Source of the DNA: Clostridia bacterium
Lineage (GTDB): Bacteria > Bacillota > Clostridia > Lachnospirales > Lachnospiraceae
Direction of reading: 5' to 3'
Length of the DNA stretch: 64,000 nt
Assembly: GCA_910575625.1 (NCBI GenBank)
Contig: CAJTFD010000012.1
Coordinates: forward strand, 1 to 64,000
Positions 54,964 through 63,664 of this stretch are shown in pieces. Position numbers and translations under genes: made by a program. Under the pieces are notes generated by a model. The model made no database searches. It saw only the letters and a list, made by a program, of their open reading frames with translations, and was not told the DNA's origin. The stretch's first letter is position 1. Each line of letters starts with the position of its first letter.

Positions 54964-55520
54964 GTCTTTTGGCGGATCTGTTTTTTACTTTTTTTAAGAT
55001 CGGGTTGTTCACGTTCGGCGGGGGCTATGCGATGATCTCCATGATCGAGGACGCGTGCGTGGAGGAGAAAGAATGGATCACCCATGAGGATATGATGGGG
55101 GCTGTGGTGGTGGCGGAGGCGACGCCCGGCCCCATTGCGATCAACTGCGCCACGTTTGTCGGGTTCAGGCAGGCGGGGCTTGTGGGGGCTGTGGCGGCGA
55201 CCCTGGGGATCATTGTGCCGTCTTTTTGCATCATCCTGCTGATCTCTGTGTGTTTTGACCAGTTCCTGGAGATCGCGCTGGTAGCATATGCGTTTAAGGG
55301 GATCAAGATCGGTGTTGGCTTTTTGATCTTCAGCGCGGCGGTCAAGATGGTCAGGAAGATGGAGAAAAATGTGCTGTCCGTGGGCATCGTGGCGGGGGCC
55401 TGCTGTGCCATGCTGCTGATCGATGTCTTTGCGTGGGATCTTTCATCTGTCAGCCTGATGCTGGCCGGGGCGGTGATCGGCTGTATTGCGGCCGGAATAA
55501 AGGGTGGTGGGGGCGGATGA
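54951..55520 (+). CDS. Chromate transporter family protein, N-half
   Basis: A 189-residue half-size CHR protein with five to six helices. The family motif FFKIGLFTFGGGYAMISMIED and AEATPGPIAINCATFVGFR are clear. In the two-gene (short-chain) form, two halves together make the transporter, and the following gene is the other half. Chromate or other anion efflux is the known family activity; the physiological substrate here is unknown. Overlaps both neighbours. Confidence 0.9.
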   Translation: MRELSLLADLFFTFFKIGLFTFGGGYAMISMIEDACVEEKEWITHEDMMGAVVVAEATPGPIAINCATFVGFRQAGLVGAVAATLGIIVPSFCIILLISVCFDQFLEIALVAYAFKGIKIGVGFLIFSAAVKMVRKMEKNVLSVGIVAGACCAMLLIDVFAWDLSSVSLMLAGAVIGCIAAGIKGGGGG

Positions 55521-56089
55521 TCTTGCTGGATCTGTTCCTGGGATTCCTACGAGTAGGCTGTTTTTCCTTCGGTGGGGCCTACGGCGCGATCCCCCTCATC
55601 CGGGATGTGGTGATGTCCTATGGATGGCTGGACGAGGAGACGCTGATCTATTTTATCGCGGTCAGTGAGAGCACGCCGGGGCCCATCATGGTCAATCTGG
55701 CGACTTATGTCGGCAGCAGCCAGGCCGGGCTGGCCGGGGCGGTGGTGGCGACTTTGGCGGTGGTCCTCCCCGCATTTGTGATCATCTTACTGGTCATGGC
55801 GGTCTTTAAGAAACTGCTGCGGTATAGAGGCGTGCAGGCGGCCCTGTCCGGGGTAAAGCCGTGTGTCATCGGGATCATCCTCGCGACGGGGATCTATATG
55901 ATCGTGGATAATGTGGCGGCGGTGGCTTTCCCCGTATTGGAATATGACCGGCAGGCCGGGCTGGTCACGGCCTTTTTGCTGGCGGTGGTCCTGGGGGCCA
56001 GGAAAGGGTTTGGAAAGGAGATCTCCCCGGTCTGGCTCATTGTGATCTCGGCGGTCTTAGGTGTGATCGTTTACAGTCTCTTTCCTTAA
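55517..56089 (+). CDS. Chromate transporter family protein, C-half
   Basis: A 190-residue second CHR half: FLRVGCFSFGGAYGAIPLIRD and VSESTPGPIMVNLATYVGSS repeat the motifs of the first half. ATG 55517 overlaps the preceding stop (ATGA), so the pair is translationally coupled. It ends four bases into the convergent GH5 gene. Together with the MOSC-MogA gene it forms a three-gene operon; a molybdate-related or chromate-related anion link is plausible but only suggested by proximity. Confidence 0.9.
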   Translation: MILLDLFLGFLRVGCFSFGGAYGAIPLIRDVVMSYGWLDEETLIYFIAVSESTPGPIMVNLATYVGSSQAGLAGAVVATLAVVLPAFVIILLVMAVFKKLLRYRGVQAALSGVKPCVIGIILATGIYMIVDNVAAVAFPVLEYDRQAGLVTAFLLAVVLGARKGFGKEISPVWLIVISAVLGVIVYSLFP

Positions 56090-57120
56090 AACTGTCTGAT
56101 CAGCCATTTTCCCCAGGGGGAGAGGTCTGCATTTTTCCAATCGGCGATCTTTTGGCAGGAAGGTTCCAGGAGGGATGAGCTCTCCTGTTTGTTGGAGAGG
56201 TTCCAGCCCATATAGCTGATCTTGTGTTTTTTCAGGAATTTCATCCACTGCGCGCCTTCCTGCTTGTTCAATGCCCCGTTCCCGGAGGCGTCGGAGATGC
56301 CGAATTCGGATACGAACAGGGGCAGTTTTTTCCCCAGGGCTGTGGCCGCCTTCTCGCGCAGGTAGGAGCCGTGGGTCCCGGCATAAAAGTGCAGCGTGTA
56401 CATAAGGTTTTTGTAGCCTTTGATCGGGCTGTCGGCGGCGGTGTCCACATCCTGTGACCAGTTGGGCGTTCCGATGAGGATGATCCCGTCTTCATCCCGG
56501 GCGCGGATCGCTTTGATCACTTTTTTGGCGTAGGTCTTGATCGTGCTCCAGGAGGTGCCGTTGTTGGGTTCGTTGCAGATCTCATAGAGGACGTTGGTGT
56601 GTTTTTTGTACTTTGAGGCCATTTTCTTGAAAAAGCGTACGGCCTGTTTTTCATAGGTCCGGGGGTTGCCGTTGCTTAAGATATGCCAGTCGATGATCAC
56701 GTAGAGGCCCGCTTTTGTGGCGCAGCGCACGCCTTTGTCTATCTGCTGTTCCAACTGTCTGCGGTTCGCGGCATCCCCGGTGCAGTATCCGTTGTATTCG
56801 CTGGTGTACATGGCGAGGCGTACGCAGTTGGCTTTCCATTTCTTTTTGATATGGTCAAACGATCTTTGATCTACATATCCGGGGAACCAGGAGAGGCCGT
56901 GGGTGCTGACGCCTTTGAGCTGGACGGCCCTGCCGCCTGCGTTGACCAGTTGGGTGCCCTTGACCTTTAGCGCGGGGAGTTTGGCGGCCTGGACGGATGT
57001 AAGGCTCAAGGCCATACTGATCAGGAAGGCCGTCAGGAGCAGACAGACTATGTAGGCCAGCCTTTGGGGCGAAAGGTCTGTTGTGTTCAGTGTGTTTGAG
57101 GTATCCTTGTGTTTTTTCAT
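56086..57120 (-). CDS. Glycoside hydrolase family 5 (endoglucanase-like), secreted
   Basis: A 344-residue enzyme with an N-terminal signal helix (LAYIVCLLLTAFLISMAL, cleavage after VQA). GH5 motifs: LKGVSTHGLSWFPGYV, VIIDWHIL, the acid/base Glu in YEICNEPN and the nucleophile Glu in FVSEFG. It should hydrolyse beta-1,4 (or related) glucans or mannans outside the cell. No carbohydrate-binding or anchoring module is present, so it is a compact single-domain enzyme. Its stop overlaps that of the convergent chromate transporter. Confidence 0.9.
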   Translation of the reverse strand: MKKHKDTSNTLNTTDLSPQRLAYIVCLLLTAFLISMALSLTSVQAAKLPALKVKGTQLVNAGGRAVQLKGVSTHGLSWFPGYVDQRSFDHIKKKWKANCVRLAMYTSEYNGYCTGDAANRRQLEQQIDKGVRCATKAGLYVIIDWHILSNGNPRTYEKQAVRFFKKMASKYKKHTNVLYEICNEPNNGTSWSTIKTYAKKVIKAIRARDEDGIILIGTPNWSQDVDTAADSPIKGYKNLMYTLHFYAGTHGSYLREKAATALGKKLPLFVSEFGISDASGNGALNKQEGAQWMKFLKKHKISYMGWNLSNKQESSSLLEPSCQKIADWKNADLSPWGKWLIRQF

Positions 57121-57217
57121 AGATTTTTTATAAAACCTCCGTGTATGATATGTTTTTCTTTCAGTATATTGGGGCGTGGTGTGTGTGTCAATAGGACAGA
57201 TTTTTTCTTTTTACCGC

Positions 57218-57248
57218 TTGACTCTGACGCTGCGTCATAGTTTATGAT
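57218..57248 (+). promoter_or_regulatory. MerR-type promoter without a following gene
   Basis: TTGACT (57218-57223) and TATGAT (57243-57248) are separated by 19 bases, and the spacer holds the palindrome TGACGCTGCGTCA. This long-spacer geometry is typical of promoters activated by MerR-family regulators. No intact gene follows; the integrase terminator starts within 40 bases. The likely target gene was displaced by the integrated element. Confidence 0.55.
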
Positions 57249-57277
57249 GGACTTGGGCAAGGGAGTGGATAAATACG

Positions 57278-57318
57278 ATAAAATGGGGCTTTTCCGTTTT
57301 TCGGAATTGCCCCATGGT
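57278..57318 (-). terminator. Integrase terminator
   Basis: On the minus strand TGGGGC/GCCCCA and CGGAA/TTCCG form a two-step stem (57284-57314) followed by TTTTAT, just after the integrase stop. Confidence 0.65.
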
Positions 57319-57319
57319 A

Positions 57320-58366
57320 CTATTTTGGTACTATTATCTGGTTTAGCTTGTCAGCCACTTCTTCGTGTTTACTGGGGTAGAGGTGGCCGTAAGTGTTGTT
57401 GACCATCTGCACAGTGTCCCCGATGCGCTCTGCTATGAGATGGGGAGAGAAACCCAACTCTATCAGCAGGCTCACGTGGCTGTGTCTCAGGTCGTGGATG
57501 CGTATACGGGGTATCCCGGCCTTTTCAGTGCCCCGCTTGATATTTCCTCTGAGCAGGCTATTTGTGAAGGTGAATATCCGGTCGTGGGGGTTTATACCGT
57601 ATATCTTGCTGGTGTATGTCAGTATCTCTCCTATGATGGATGGCGGCATAGCGATACACCTGACACTGTTCTCTGTTTTTGGCGGGCCTATGGTATGCAT
57701 ACTCTGATGGAACGTCTTGGTGATGCTGATAGTATTGGCGGCGAGATCGATGTCACCCAGGGTGAGGGCCATCATCTCACCAAACCGCATACCTGAATAA
57801 AAGAGCAGATCCAAGGCTGTTTTTGCTCGTATATCCTCTATATGTTGGATAAAACGGTTATATTGATCAAGTGTCCAGAAATTGATCAAGTGCGTGTGTT
57901 TTCCCATGCGCCCTGCTTTAGCACAAGGATTAGAAGGCAGATTGTAATAAGTGACAGCGTAGTTGAACAGGGCACTCATTATCCCGTGCATCCGACAGAG
58001 GTAACTATCTGAATAACCTGCCGCGATCTGGATATTCTGCCATGCCCGGATATCGGCGGGAGTGATACTGTTTATGGGTTTTTCTTTAAAGTGGGGCAGG
58101 ATGCGATTTTCAAATACGCTCTTTTTTGTATTGGTAGTATTCGGCCTGAGCCGATGTTCCATATCTTCCATGTAGATATCGTACAAGGCTTGGAAAGTCA
58201 TATCAGGTGTGCCCTGCTGTTTTTCCAGGAAAGCCCGTTCCCATTCCTTGGCCTCACGCTGCAGCTTGAAGCCCCTCTTCTTTTTCTGTTTCCTTACCCC
58301 TGTATAGTCGGTATAATAAAATTTACAGAACCATGTTTTTGTCTTTTCATCGTAATATGCTGGCAT
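57320..58366 (-). CDS. int: Tyrosine integrase of the integrative element
   Basis: A 348-residue phage/ICE-type integrase: an Arm-binding N-terminal domain (YYDEKTKTWFCKFYYTDYTG), a SAM-like core-binding domain (RPNTTNTKKSVFENRILPHF), and the catalytic domain with R in LFYSGMRFGEM, HDLRHSHVSLL (H-x-x-R), the second His in ERIGDTVQMVNNTYGHLYP and Y in TYGHLY. It drives site-specific integration and excision. ATG 58366 is preferred (GGAGG six bases before); ATG 58372 is also possible. Encoded at the left edge of the element, facing outwards. Confidence 0.92.
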   Translation of the reverse strand: MPAYYDEKTKTWFCKFYYTDYTGVRKQKKKRGFKLQREAKEWERAFLEKQQGTPDMTFQALYDIYMEDMEHRLRPNTTNTKKSVFENRILPHFKEKPINSITPADIRAWQNIQIAAGYSDSYLCRMHGIMSALFNYAVTYYNLPSNPCAKAGRMGKHTHLINFWTLDQYNRFIQHIEDIRAKTALDLLFYSGMRFGEMMALTLGDIDLAANTISITKTFHQSMHTIGPPKTENSVRCIAMPPSIIGEILTYTSKIYGINPHDRIFTFTNSLLRGNIKRGTEKAGIPRIRIHDLRHSHVSLLIELGFSPHLIAERIGDTVQMVNNTYGHLYPSKHEEVADKLNQIIVPK

Positions 58367-58552
58367 ATCCATCCTCCATCCTGGCCGGGCGGGCATGGGG
58401 ATAGGTGGAGTATCAGTATTTAATTTACGAGACTGTACTGTGCCCATTTGTAGGGTGGTCTACTGAGGGACATTTGTCCTTGACTATGTGGTATCAATAA
58501 TTAATTTTAAAGACTATCCGTTACGGGGATCTCCGCAACGCCTAAAAAATAG
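58367..58552. other. Intergenic, integrase upstream region
   Basis: No gene recognised. Contains a GGGACATTTGTCC palindrome-like motif (about 58467) that recurs three more times by 59613, suggesting the start of the repeat-rich tract. Confidence 0.4.
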
Positions 58553-58587
58553 TTGAAAAATCTGTGTGTATAGCATATAATATGCTT

Positions 58588-58686
58588 AACAAGGGAGCTG
58601 GAAGGTGAGTGCGATTCACCCGACCCGGCGTTAAATAGGACTAAGGATAGCCGTCTACTTTTCCAGGAGCAGGACGGCTATTTCTT
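58588..58686 (+). ncRNA. Antisense antitoxin RNA of a type I toxin-antitoxin pair
   Basis: A promoter (TTGAAA 58553-58558, 17 bases, TATAAT 58576-58581) starts a transcript of about 100 nt. It ends in ATAGCCGTC/GACGGCTAT, a stem with TTTCTT, which overlaps the 3' end of the minus-strand toxin gene. Similar structured RNAs are known opposite TxpA/Hol_Tox-type toxins in Firmicutes. Base-pairing with the toxin mRNA would block or degrade it. Confidence 0.65.
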
Positions 58687-58761
58687 ATGGATATAGTTCA
58701 GAATGGCAATGATCACATTGACCGCTGTCAGCATGATCATAAATTCTTCATATGTACTCAT
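58678..58761 (-). CDS. Type I holin-like toxin peptide
   Basis: A 27-residue peptide: an acidic start (MSTYEEF), one hydrophobic helix (MIMLTAVNVIIAILNYI) and a basic end HKK. ATG 58761 is preceded by GGAAGGTGG. This is the layout of the Firmicute putative holin-like toxin family (TxpA/Hol_Tox relatives), which damage the membrane unless silenced by a convergent RNA. Here the antisense RNA is on the other strand. It is too short for ordinary gene finding. Confidence 0.7.
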   Translation of the reverse strand: MSTYEEFMIMLTAVNVIIAILNYIHKK

Positions 58762-58779
58762 AATGATCACCACCTTCCG

Positions 58780-60010
58780 TAAGGTCTCGGAATGGGTGAG
58801 AGCACGTCCCCCGGCCCCCTGGGTAAACATATCATATTATCATGGTACTGGTATCCATCTCTGGATGGATATATAGTGCAAGGTACTTCTATGCATCTGT
58901 CTTTGTATGCGGGTCGATGAACCCCAATCCTTGTCTAGTTTCGGATAAAAATTTTTTGCAGTTTCCGTTACCGGTTTTTGAGTGGATGCAGCAGGTGTGT
59001 AATGGTCTGTTATGCATCTGTACCTCCTGCTGCCAACTGCTGCATCTATTGAGATTTCTTAAGTGATATATCTATTTCCCCCAGAGCCAGTTAGGCAAGT
59101 CGAAAAAATTCGACTTGCCTATGGGTAGGTGGTGTTTTACCACACACCCACAAATAGATACGTGTCTTTTTCGGCAATCCATCCACGGAGAGGTGCCGGC
59201 AGGATGCCGTTTTTGCCCATTTACCCGCAAGTGGGGATGGGGTATCATTTCGCGCACCCATAACGGGAGTGTCCTGCTGCCTCCTGCTGCATCTTTCCTA
59301 TCATCTTGACAGCATGGTGCAGCAGGAGGCCAGTCCCATAGGGGATTGGTCAACGGGGGACAGATGTCCTTGGCGAGAGCTGTTTGGCTCTTACCCCGTC
59401 CGTCCTCTAAGACGAATGGACGTAAGGCCCATCTGGGGCTTAGTGGAGGACAGATGCCCGTGACCTACACAGGAACGGTTTGGGTTGGGGAAAAATAGTT
59501 ACCAAGCTATGAAAACGAACGGACAATTTGTCGGCTTGTTTTCGCACATCCGGGTCGAAAATTTTGGCTCAGTTTGCATTTGACTAATCAGGGGTAGGGG
59601 ACATTTTGTCCCCATGCTCCGTTTTCCCCAGATTTTTGGGGAAAGGGAGTAACGAAACGTGACAGCCGTTACAACCGTAAATTATTTTACACTTGTACGG
59701 TCGTATCATACTGCATTAGCGAACAGGGTAGAAATTTTCGACCTTGTTCATCTGATAACCATACGCGCTTGTGTTTATGCCGTTCACATGTGTGTGACCC
59801 CTACCTTGTGGCCCGTTAAAGTGCCGGAGCGGGTTTCACTCATTTTTGAGTAAAAGGTATCGGCAAGATGCCGTTCCCTTTATCCATTACTGTACAAGGG
59901 GGAAAATAGGTCAGCTTGTAGGTGCGTCGCGTTTCACTACTCACCCCGTTTTAGGTTGGTAAATCCATAGCCTAACCCCGTTCGAGCTGAAATAGGGGCA
60001 GATATGGAGG
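58780..60010. other. 1.2-kb non-coding, hairpin-rich tract of the element
   Basis: No convincing gene on either strand. Structures include a perfect 12-base-arm palindrome AGGCAAGTCGAA/TTCGACTTGCCT (59093-59120), GGGACA/TGTCC-like motifs near 59355, 59443 and 59597 (the last GGGGACATTTTGTCCCC), a GAACA-GGT/ACC-TGTTC stem (59721-59749), and a similar block (about 59190 and 59855) repeating CGGCA-GATGCCGTT. A transfer origin, packaging signal or regulatory tract is possible. Confidence 0.5.
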
Positions 60011-60523
60011 TTATTTGGGTGTGTCTGGGTCTTCTGAATTTGGTTCCGTATATCTCGGTATTTCCGTGAGTTCAGATATTCTTTTCTTGGCTTCCTCTTT
60101 GCCGTCTTTATTTAATCCTATATAATCTAATAGTATCATTACGGTATCTGAGCCAAAAAAACTGTTAACAGAAAATATTATGTCAGATCCTTCTTTAAAC
60201 GCAATATATTCAGAAATTCTTTGTTGTTCCTCTGGTGTGATCGGATTGCCTAAATCCCGTTTTTTAATCAGTTTTCCCGCTTCTAAAATTTTTTTAAGCG
60301 GTTCTGATATTGTTAGGTGGCCGTTTACGACCCTCTCATCAATATCAGAAACTTCACAATCGAGGGCTTTCGCTATTTTTTCAAGAGTTTCAAACTTAGG
60401 TTTTCTATATCCAAGTTCATACTGCCTAATCATGACCTCTGACATCCCACAAAGTTCACCTAATTTTTTTTGTGTTAATCCTTTTTCTTTTCGTATGTGC
60501 TTAAGATTTTCTGGTATGGTCAT
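60011..60523 (-). CDS. XRE-family repressor (CI-like)
   Basis: A 170-residue repressor: N-terminal HTH (LKHIRKEKGLTQKKLGELCGMSEVMIRQYELGYRKP, residues 8-45), then a linker and a C-terminal region without a clear protease motif (SerLys dyad not recognised). Start ATG 60523 with GGGTGA before it. Divergent from the Cro-like gene, with the operator region between, so it is likely the master repressor of the element. Confidence 0.85.
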   Translation of the reverse strand: MTIPENLKHIRKEKGLTQKKLGELCGMSEVMIRQYELGYRKPKFETLEKIAKALDCEVSDIDERVVNGHLTISEPLKKILEAGKLIKKRDLGNPITPEEQQRISEYIAFKEGSDIIFSVNSFFGSDTVMILLDYIGLNKDGKEEAKKRISELTEIPRYTEPNSEDPDTPK

Positions 60524-60674
60524 AGTTTCACCCACTTTCTGAAATGTAGTATAACACAACTCAGGAAAAAATAACAGTAGCAAAAGTTTATTTTTTCTTG
60601 ACAGTAACTTATGATGCTGTTATTATGTATATATAGTAGCAAAAGATACTGTTGAAAGAGGAGGAAAAAGCAAA
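60524..60674. promoter_or_regulatory. Divergent operator region between CI-like and Cro-like genes
   Basis: AGTAGCAAAAG occurs twice, at 60576-60586 and 60635-60645, as direct repeats flanking a promoter: TTGACA (60598-60603), 17 bases and TATTAT (60621-60626), which drives the Cro-like gene. The repeats are likely sites for the repressor pair. Confidence 0.7.
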
Positions 60675-60887
60675 ATGGCAACAGTAATGACAAACTTACA
60701 AGTCAGCCAAGATAAAGTACAGCTAAAGATGGCTGAGAAATGTATGAACCCTTATAATCTGTGTAGTGCTGCTGAAATCAGCTATGCATCATACAGGAGG
60801 ATAATGAAAGCCGGGGGCTGTAAAATAGCTACATTAGGCAAGATAGCAAAAGCCCTGGACTGTAATGTAACTGAGATTATCATGTAA
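60675..60887 (+). CDS. Cro-like XRE family protein
   Basis: A 70-residue HTH protein with KMAEKCMNPYNLCSAAEISYASYRRIMKAGGCKIATLGKIAKAL as its DNA-binding region. It is divergent from the CI-like gene and shares the AGTAGCAAAAG operators. Likely the counter-regulator that switches the element. RBS GAGGAGG precedes the start. It is short, with a conserved KIAKALDCNVTEIIM end like that of the repressor's KIAKALDCEVSDI. Confidence 0.8.
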   Translation: MATVMTNLQVSQDKVQLKMAEKCMNPYNLCSAAEISYASYRRIMKAGGCKIATLGKIAKALDCNVTEIIM

Positions 60888-60971
60888 AAAACGCGCTGGG
60901 CGGGCGTGGGGATGGGCGGAAAGGAGGGTTTCTAGGGTTGTTAGAGTTGTTAGGACAGGAAAGGGGGCAAC

Positions 60972-61331
60972 ATGAGCAGTATCATAACGCCGGAAGAACT
61001 AAAACAAGAGTTAGACCAGATGGCTGATGGGTTCTGCCAAGAGAACCATGTAGGCAAGATAACAGAGACCGCTTCCTATAAGGAGTTTATGTCTGAGAAG
61101 GAAAAAGTGCGGCGGCACATGGAAGAGCAGCGGGCCAGGAGCCAGCCTCGCCAGATGATAGGCTGGGAGGACGTTGTAGCCGCTTTAGGCGTGTCCAGGT
61201 CAACGGCGTACCAGATAATCAGGCGGCTCAACCAAGAATTGGAGAAAGCCGGGTACATCACCGTGAGGGGAAAGGTGAGCCGTGTATACTTCGAGAAAAG
61301 GACTTATGGGGTAGATGTGGATGCAAGATAA
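60972..61331 (+). CDS. Small winged-helix protein, excisionase/AlpA-like position
   Basis: A 119-residue protein with a charged N-terminal half and a C-terminal HTH (GWEDVVAALGVSRSTAYQIIRRLNQELEKAGYITVRGKVSRVYF). It may be an excisionase or activator; ICE and satellite genomes place such a gene before the replication gene. It overlaps the replication gene by 17 bases, suggesting translational coupling. Confidence 0.65.
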   Translation: MSSIITPEELKQELDQMADGFCQENHVGKITETASYKEFMSEKEKVRRHMEEQRARSQPRQMIGWEDVVAALGVSRSTAYQIIRRLNQELEKAGYITVRGKVSRVYFEKRTYGVDVDAR

Positions 61332-63198
61332 TAGCTTGAAAGATTGGGCCTTGAGATATGCAGATATAGGGTTCAGCGTCTTCCCATTGAAGCCAAGGGG
61401 CAAGGCCCCTGCTACAGTAAACGGATTTAAAGATGCTACCACCGATAAGGCTCAGATAGGGACCTGGTGGGACAGATGCCCAGACAGCAATATAGGCATA
61501 GCCACTGGCGCAGTATCTGGCGGGCTGGTGGTCATAGATATGGATGTGCATGAGGAAAAGGGCATAAATGGTTATGAGACGCTGAAAGGGTGGCAGCAGG
61601 AGAACGGAGAGCTGCCCGATACCTGGATGAGTGTGACGGGGAGCGGTGGCTATCATTGGATCTATAAGGATGCGGCAACTCACAAGTGTAGGACAGGTAT
61701 CTACGAGGGTATAGATATCCGCGCAGATGGTGGTTACATAGTCGCACCACCCAGCATACACCCGGACACTGGGCGGCGGTATGAGTGGGAGCAGGGGCCA
61801 GGGGATCGCGAGATAGCCCAGGCGGACAACCGGGTGATAAACTTCCTGCTGGGGCCGATGCCGGAAGGGAAGAAGGCTTTCTCATTGCCGGAGGTGATCC
61901 CGGAAGGCGGGCGGACAGATGCCATGATAAAGCTGATCGGGAGCCAGAAGGGCAGCGGGCTTTGCGATGAGGCGATAATAGCGGCAGTCCGTGAAGAGAA
62001 TAAGGCCAGGTGCGTGCCACCGCTCACAGACCAGGAACTTGAAAAGACCGTGTTCCCGGCATTAAAAAGAGGCTGGAAGGCAGAGCGTCCATATACAGGG
62101 ACGGTAGCGGAAAAGATGAAGCCCAGCCCGAAAGCGGATCACAGCCTGGACATGGTGCCGATGGATAAGGCTGAAGAAAAGACACCTGAATGGCTGGTCA
62201 CGGACTATATCCCCCGATATCAGATCTCGTCACTGGCCGGGGATGGCGGCAGCGGCAAGACGACGGTATGGTGTTCCCTGGCGGCAGATATCAGCAACGG
62301 GAAAAAGACATTCTTAGAAAACTTCTTCCCAGATAGTTTTGGCAACGGTGTCCCGCAGAAAGTGATGTTCTTTTCAGCAGAGGATTCATTTGAGTACACG
62401 CTCAAGCGCAGGCTCAGGAAGAATGGCGCAAACTTGGCGAATATATTTTCGATAGACATAGCGGATGAGCGTTTCCAGGATATCAAGTTCAACAGCCATT
62501 TCCTTGAACGGCTCATAGAGAAACACCGTCCAGCCTTGTGCATATTCGACCCGATCCAGGCATTCGTGCCTCCGGATATCAGGATGGGCGATAGGAACGC
62601 CATGCGGTCGTGCCTGGCCCCGTTGATAGGCTACGGGGAGAAGTACGGGACGACCTTCCTGATCATAGAACATGCCAATAAGCAGTCTGGCGTGTGGGGT
62701 AGGAAACGCATTGCTGATAGTGCGGATATCTGGGACATAAGCAGATCCGTCATAATGGCGGGTGAGACAAACGAGGCTGGTATCCGGTATCTGGCACATG
62801 AGAAATCAAATTATGGTCCGACGGGTAGCACTATCCTTTACAGCATAGAGGACGAAGTTGTCCACTTCAAAGGCTATACGCAGAAAAAGGACAAGGATTT
62901 TGTGGCTGAGACAGATTATACCACCAGGCAAGCCCCGCAGAGAGAAGAGGCAAAAGAATTTATCCTTGATTTCTTAAAAGACGGGGAAAAAGAAGTCTCT
63001 GAACTGGATGAGATGGCTGCAGCTATGAGTATCAGCAAGAACGCAATGAAGAACGCCAAGGCTGATCTGAAAAGGAATGGAAAAGTAAAATATAGGAATA
63101 TCGGGCAAGGAAAAGATAAGAAATTTTTTATCCGCTTAATGGAGGATATCCTTATAGCCACTGAAAAAACCCCTCTAGTAAGCCTTAAACCCTTATAA
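61315..63198 (+). CDS. PrimPol-domain replication protein with RepA-like ATPase
   Basis: A 627-residue replication protein. N-terminal bifunctional primase/polymerase domain (about 8-175: FSVFPLKPRGKAP, IGIATGAVSGGLVVIDMDVHEE with DxD, and GYIVAPPSIHPDTGRRYEW), a primase C-terminal-like region, and a RecA-fold helicase-like ATPase (about 295-520) with Walker A GDGGSGKTTV, FFSAEDSFEYTLKRR, CIFDPIQAF and a C-terminal wHTH. It would initiate replication of the excised element, like Pri/Rep of satellites. Its last codons are the first iteron. Confidence 0.88.
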   Translation: MWMQDNSLKDWALRYADIGFSVFPLKPRGKAPATVNGFKDATTDKAQIGTWWDRCPDSNIGIATGAVSGGLVVIDMDVHEEKGINGYETLKGWQQENGELPDTWMSVTGSGGYHWIYKDAATHKCRTGIYEGIDIRADGGYIVAPPSIHPDTGRRYEWEQGPGDREIAQADNRVINFLLGPMPEGKKAFSLPEVIPEGGRTDAMIKLIGSQKGSGLCDEAIIAAVREENKARCVPPLTDQELEKTVFPALKRGWKAERPYTGTVAEKMKPSPKADHSLDMVPMDKAEEKTPEWLVTDYIPRYQISSLAGDGGSGKTTVWCSLAADISNGKKTFLENFFPDSFGNGVPQKVMFFSAEDSFEYTLKRRLRKNGANLANIFSIDIADERFQDIKFNSHFLERLIEKHRPALCIFDPIQAFVPPDIRMGDRNAMRSCLAPLIGYGEKYGTTFLIIEHANKQSGVWGRKRIADSADIWDISRSVIMAGETNEAGIRYLAHEKSNYGPTGSTILYSIEDEVVHFKGYTQKKDKDFVAETDYTTRQAPQREEAKEFILDFLKDGEKEVSELDEMAAAMSISKNAMKNAKADLKRNGKVKYRNIGQGKDKKFFIRLMEDILIATEKTPLVSLKPL

Positions 63199-63277
63199 AT
63201 ACTAGCTTTTTCTTACTAGAGGGGGGTCAACGAGTAAGAAGTTAAGCCAGAGCTTACTAGAGGGGGCCTCTAGTAAG
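63172..63277. repeat. Iteron cluster, candidate replication origin
   Basis: The 11-mer CCTCTAGTAAG occurs four times: forward at 63172-63182 and 63267-63277, reverse at 63212-63222 and 63253-63263. The last two form a perfect inverted repeat with a three-base gap. AT-rich CTTATAAATA segments (63192, 63286) lie between and after. The position directly after the replication gene is that of a replication origin; the first copy overlaps its C-terminal codons. Confidence 0.6.
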
Positions 63278-63370
63278 TGAAAGCCTTATAAATAAAGGGC
63301 TTGGGGCTTATTGGTTGGTTTATCCACTGTATATAGGAGTGGTCGACAAGTAAGAAAGGAGAAAAAGCAA

Positions 63371-63514
63371 ATGGAGAAGAGTAAGACGGGCACTAGAAAA
63401 GGTGTACGGGTATGTAAAGATGGTACGATAGAGCCGTTATTCCAACAGACAAACATCCATTCGAGGATGTTCCAATGCAACAAGATGAGGAAAAAGGGCT
63501 TTAAGGGGAAGTGA
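63371..63514 (+). CDS. Small hypothetical protein
   Basis: A 47-residue, strongly basic protein (KTGTRKGVRVCKDGTIEPLF, ending NKMRKKGFKGK), with AAAGGAG upstream of ATG 63371. I do not recognise it. It lies in the element after the iterons. Confidence 0.45.
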   Translation: MEKSKTGTRKGVRVCKDGTIEPLFQQTNIHSRMFQCNKMRKKGFKGK

Positions 63515-63664
63515 AGACATCCCAGATATCCTCCTGCTGCCCTATCCTGATATACAGGATGCCAGGAGCGGGGCGTTATCTATCTGGGGCATGGGAATAT
63601 CCTATCAGAGGGATGCGTATAGTAAAAGACAGTCATTGGGACAAAGGAAGGAGTTGTGGGGAAA

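Noticed and set aside
59659..59853. 64-residue frame in the hairpin-rich tract
   Set aside because: No ribosome site in proper spacing and no recognisable domain; overlaps inverted repeats.
63172..63277. CRISPR array
   Set aside because: The repeats are 11 bases, in both orientations and unevenly spaced; no spacers of constant length and no cas genes.
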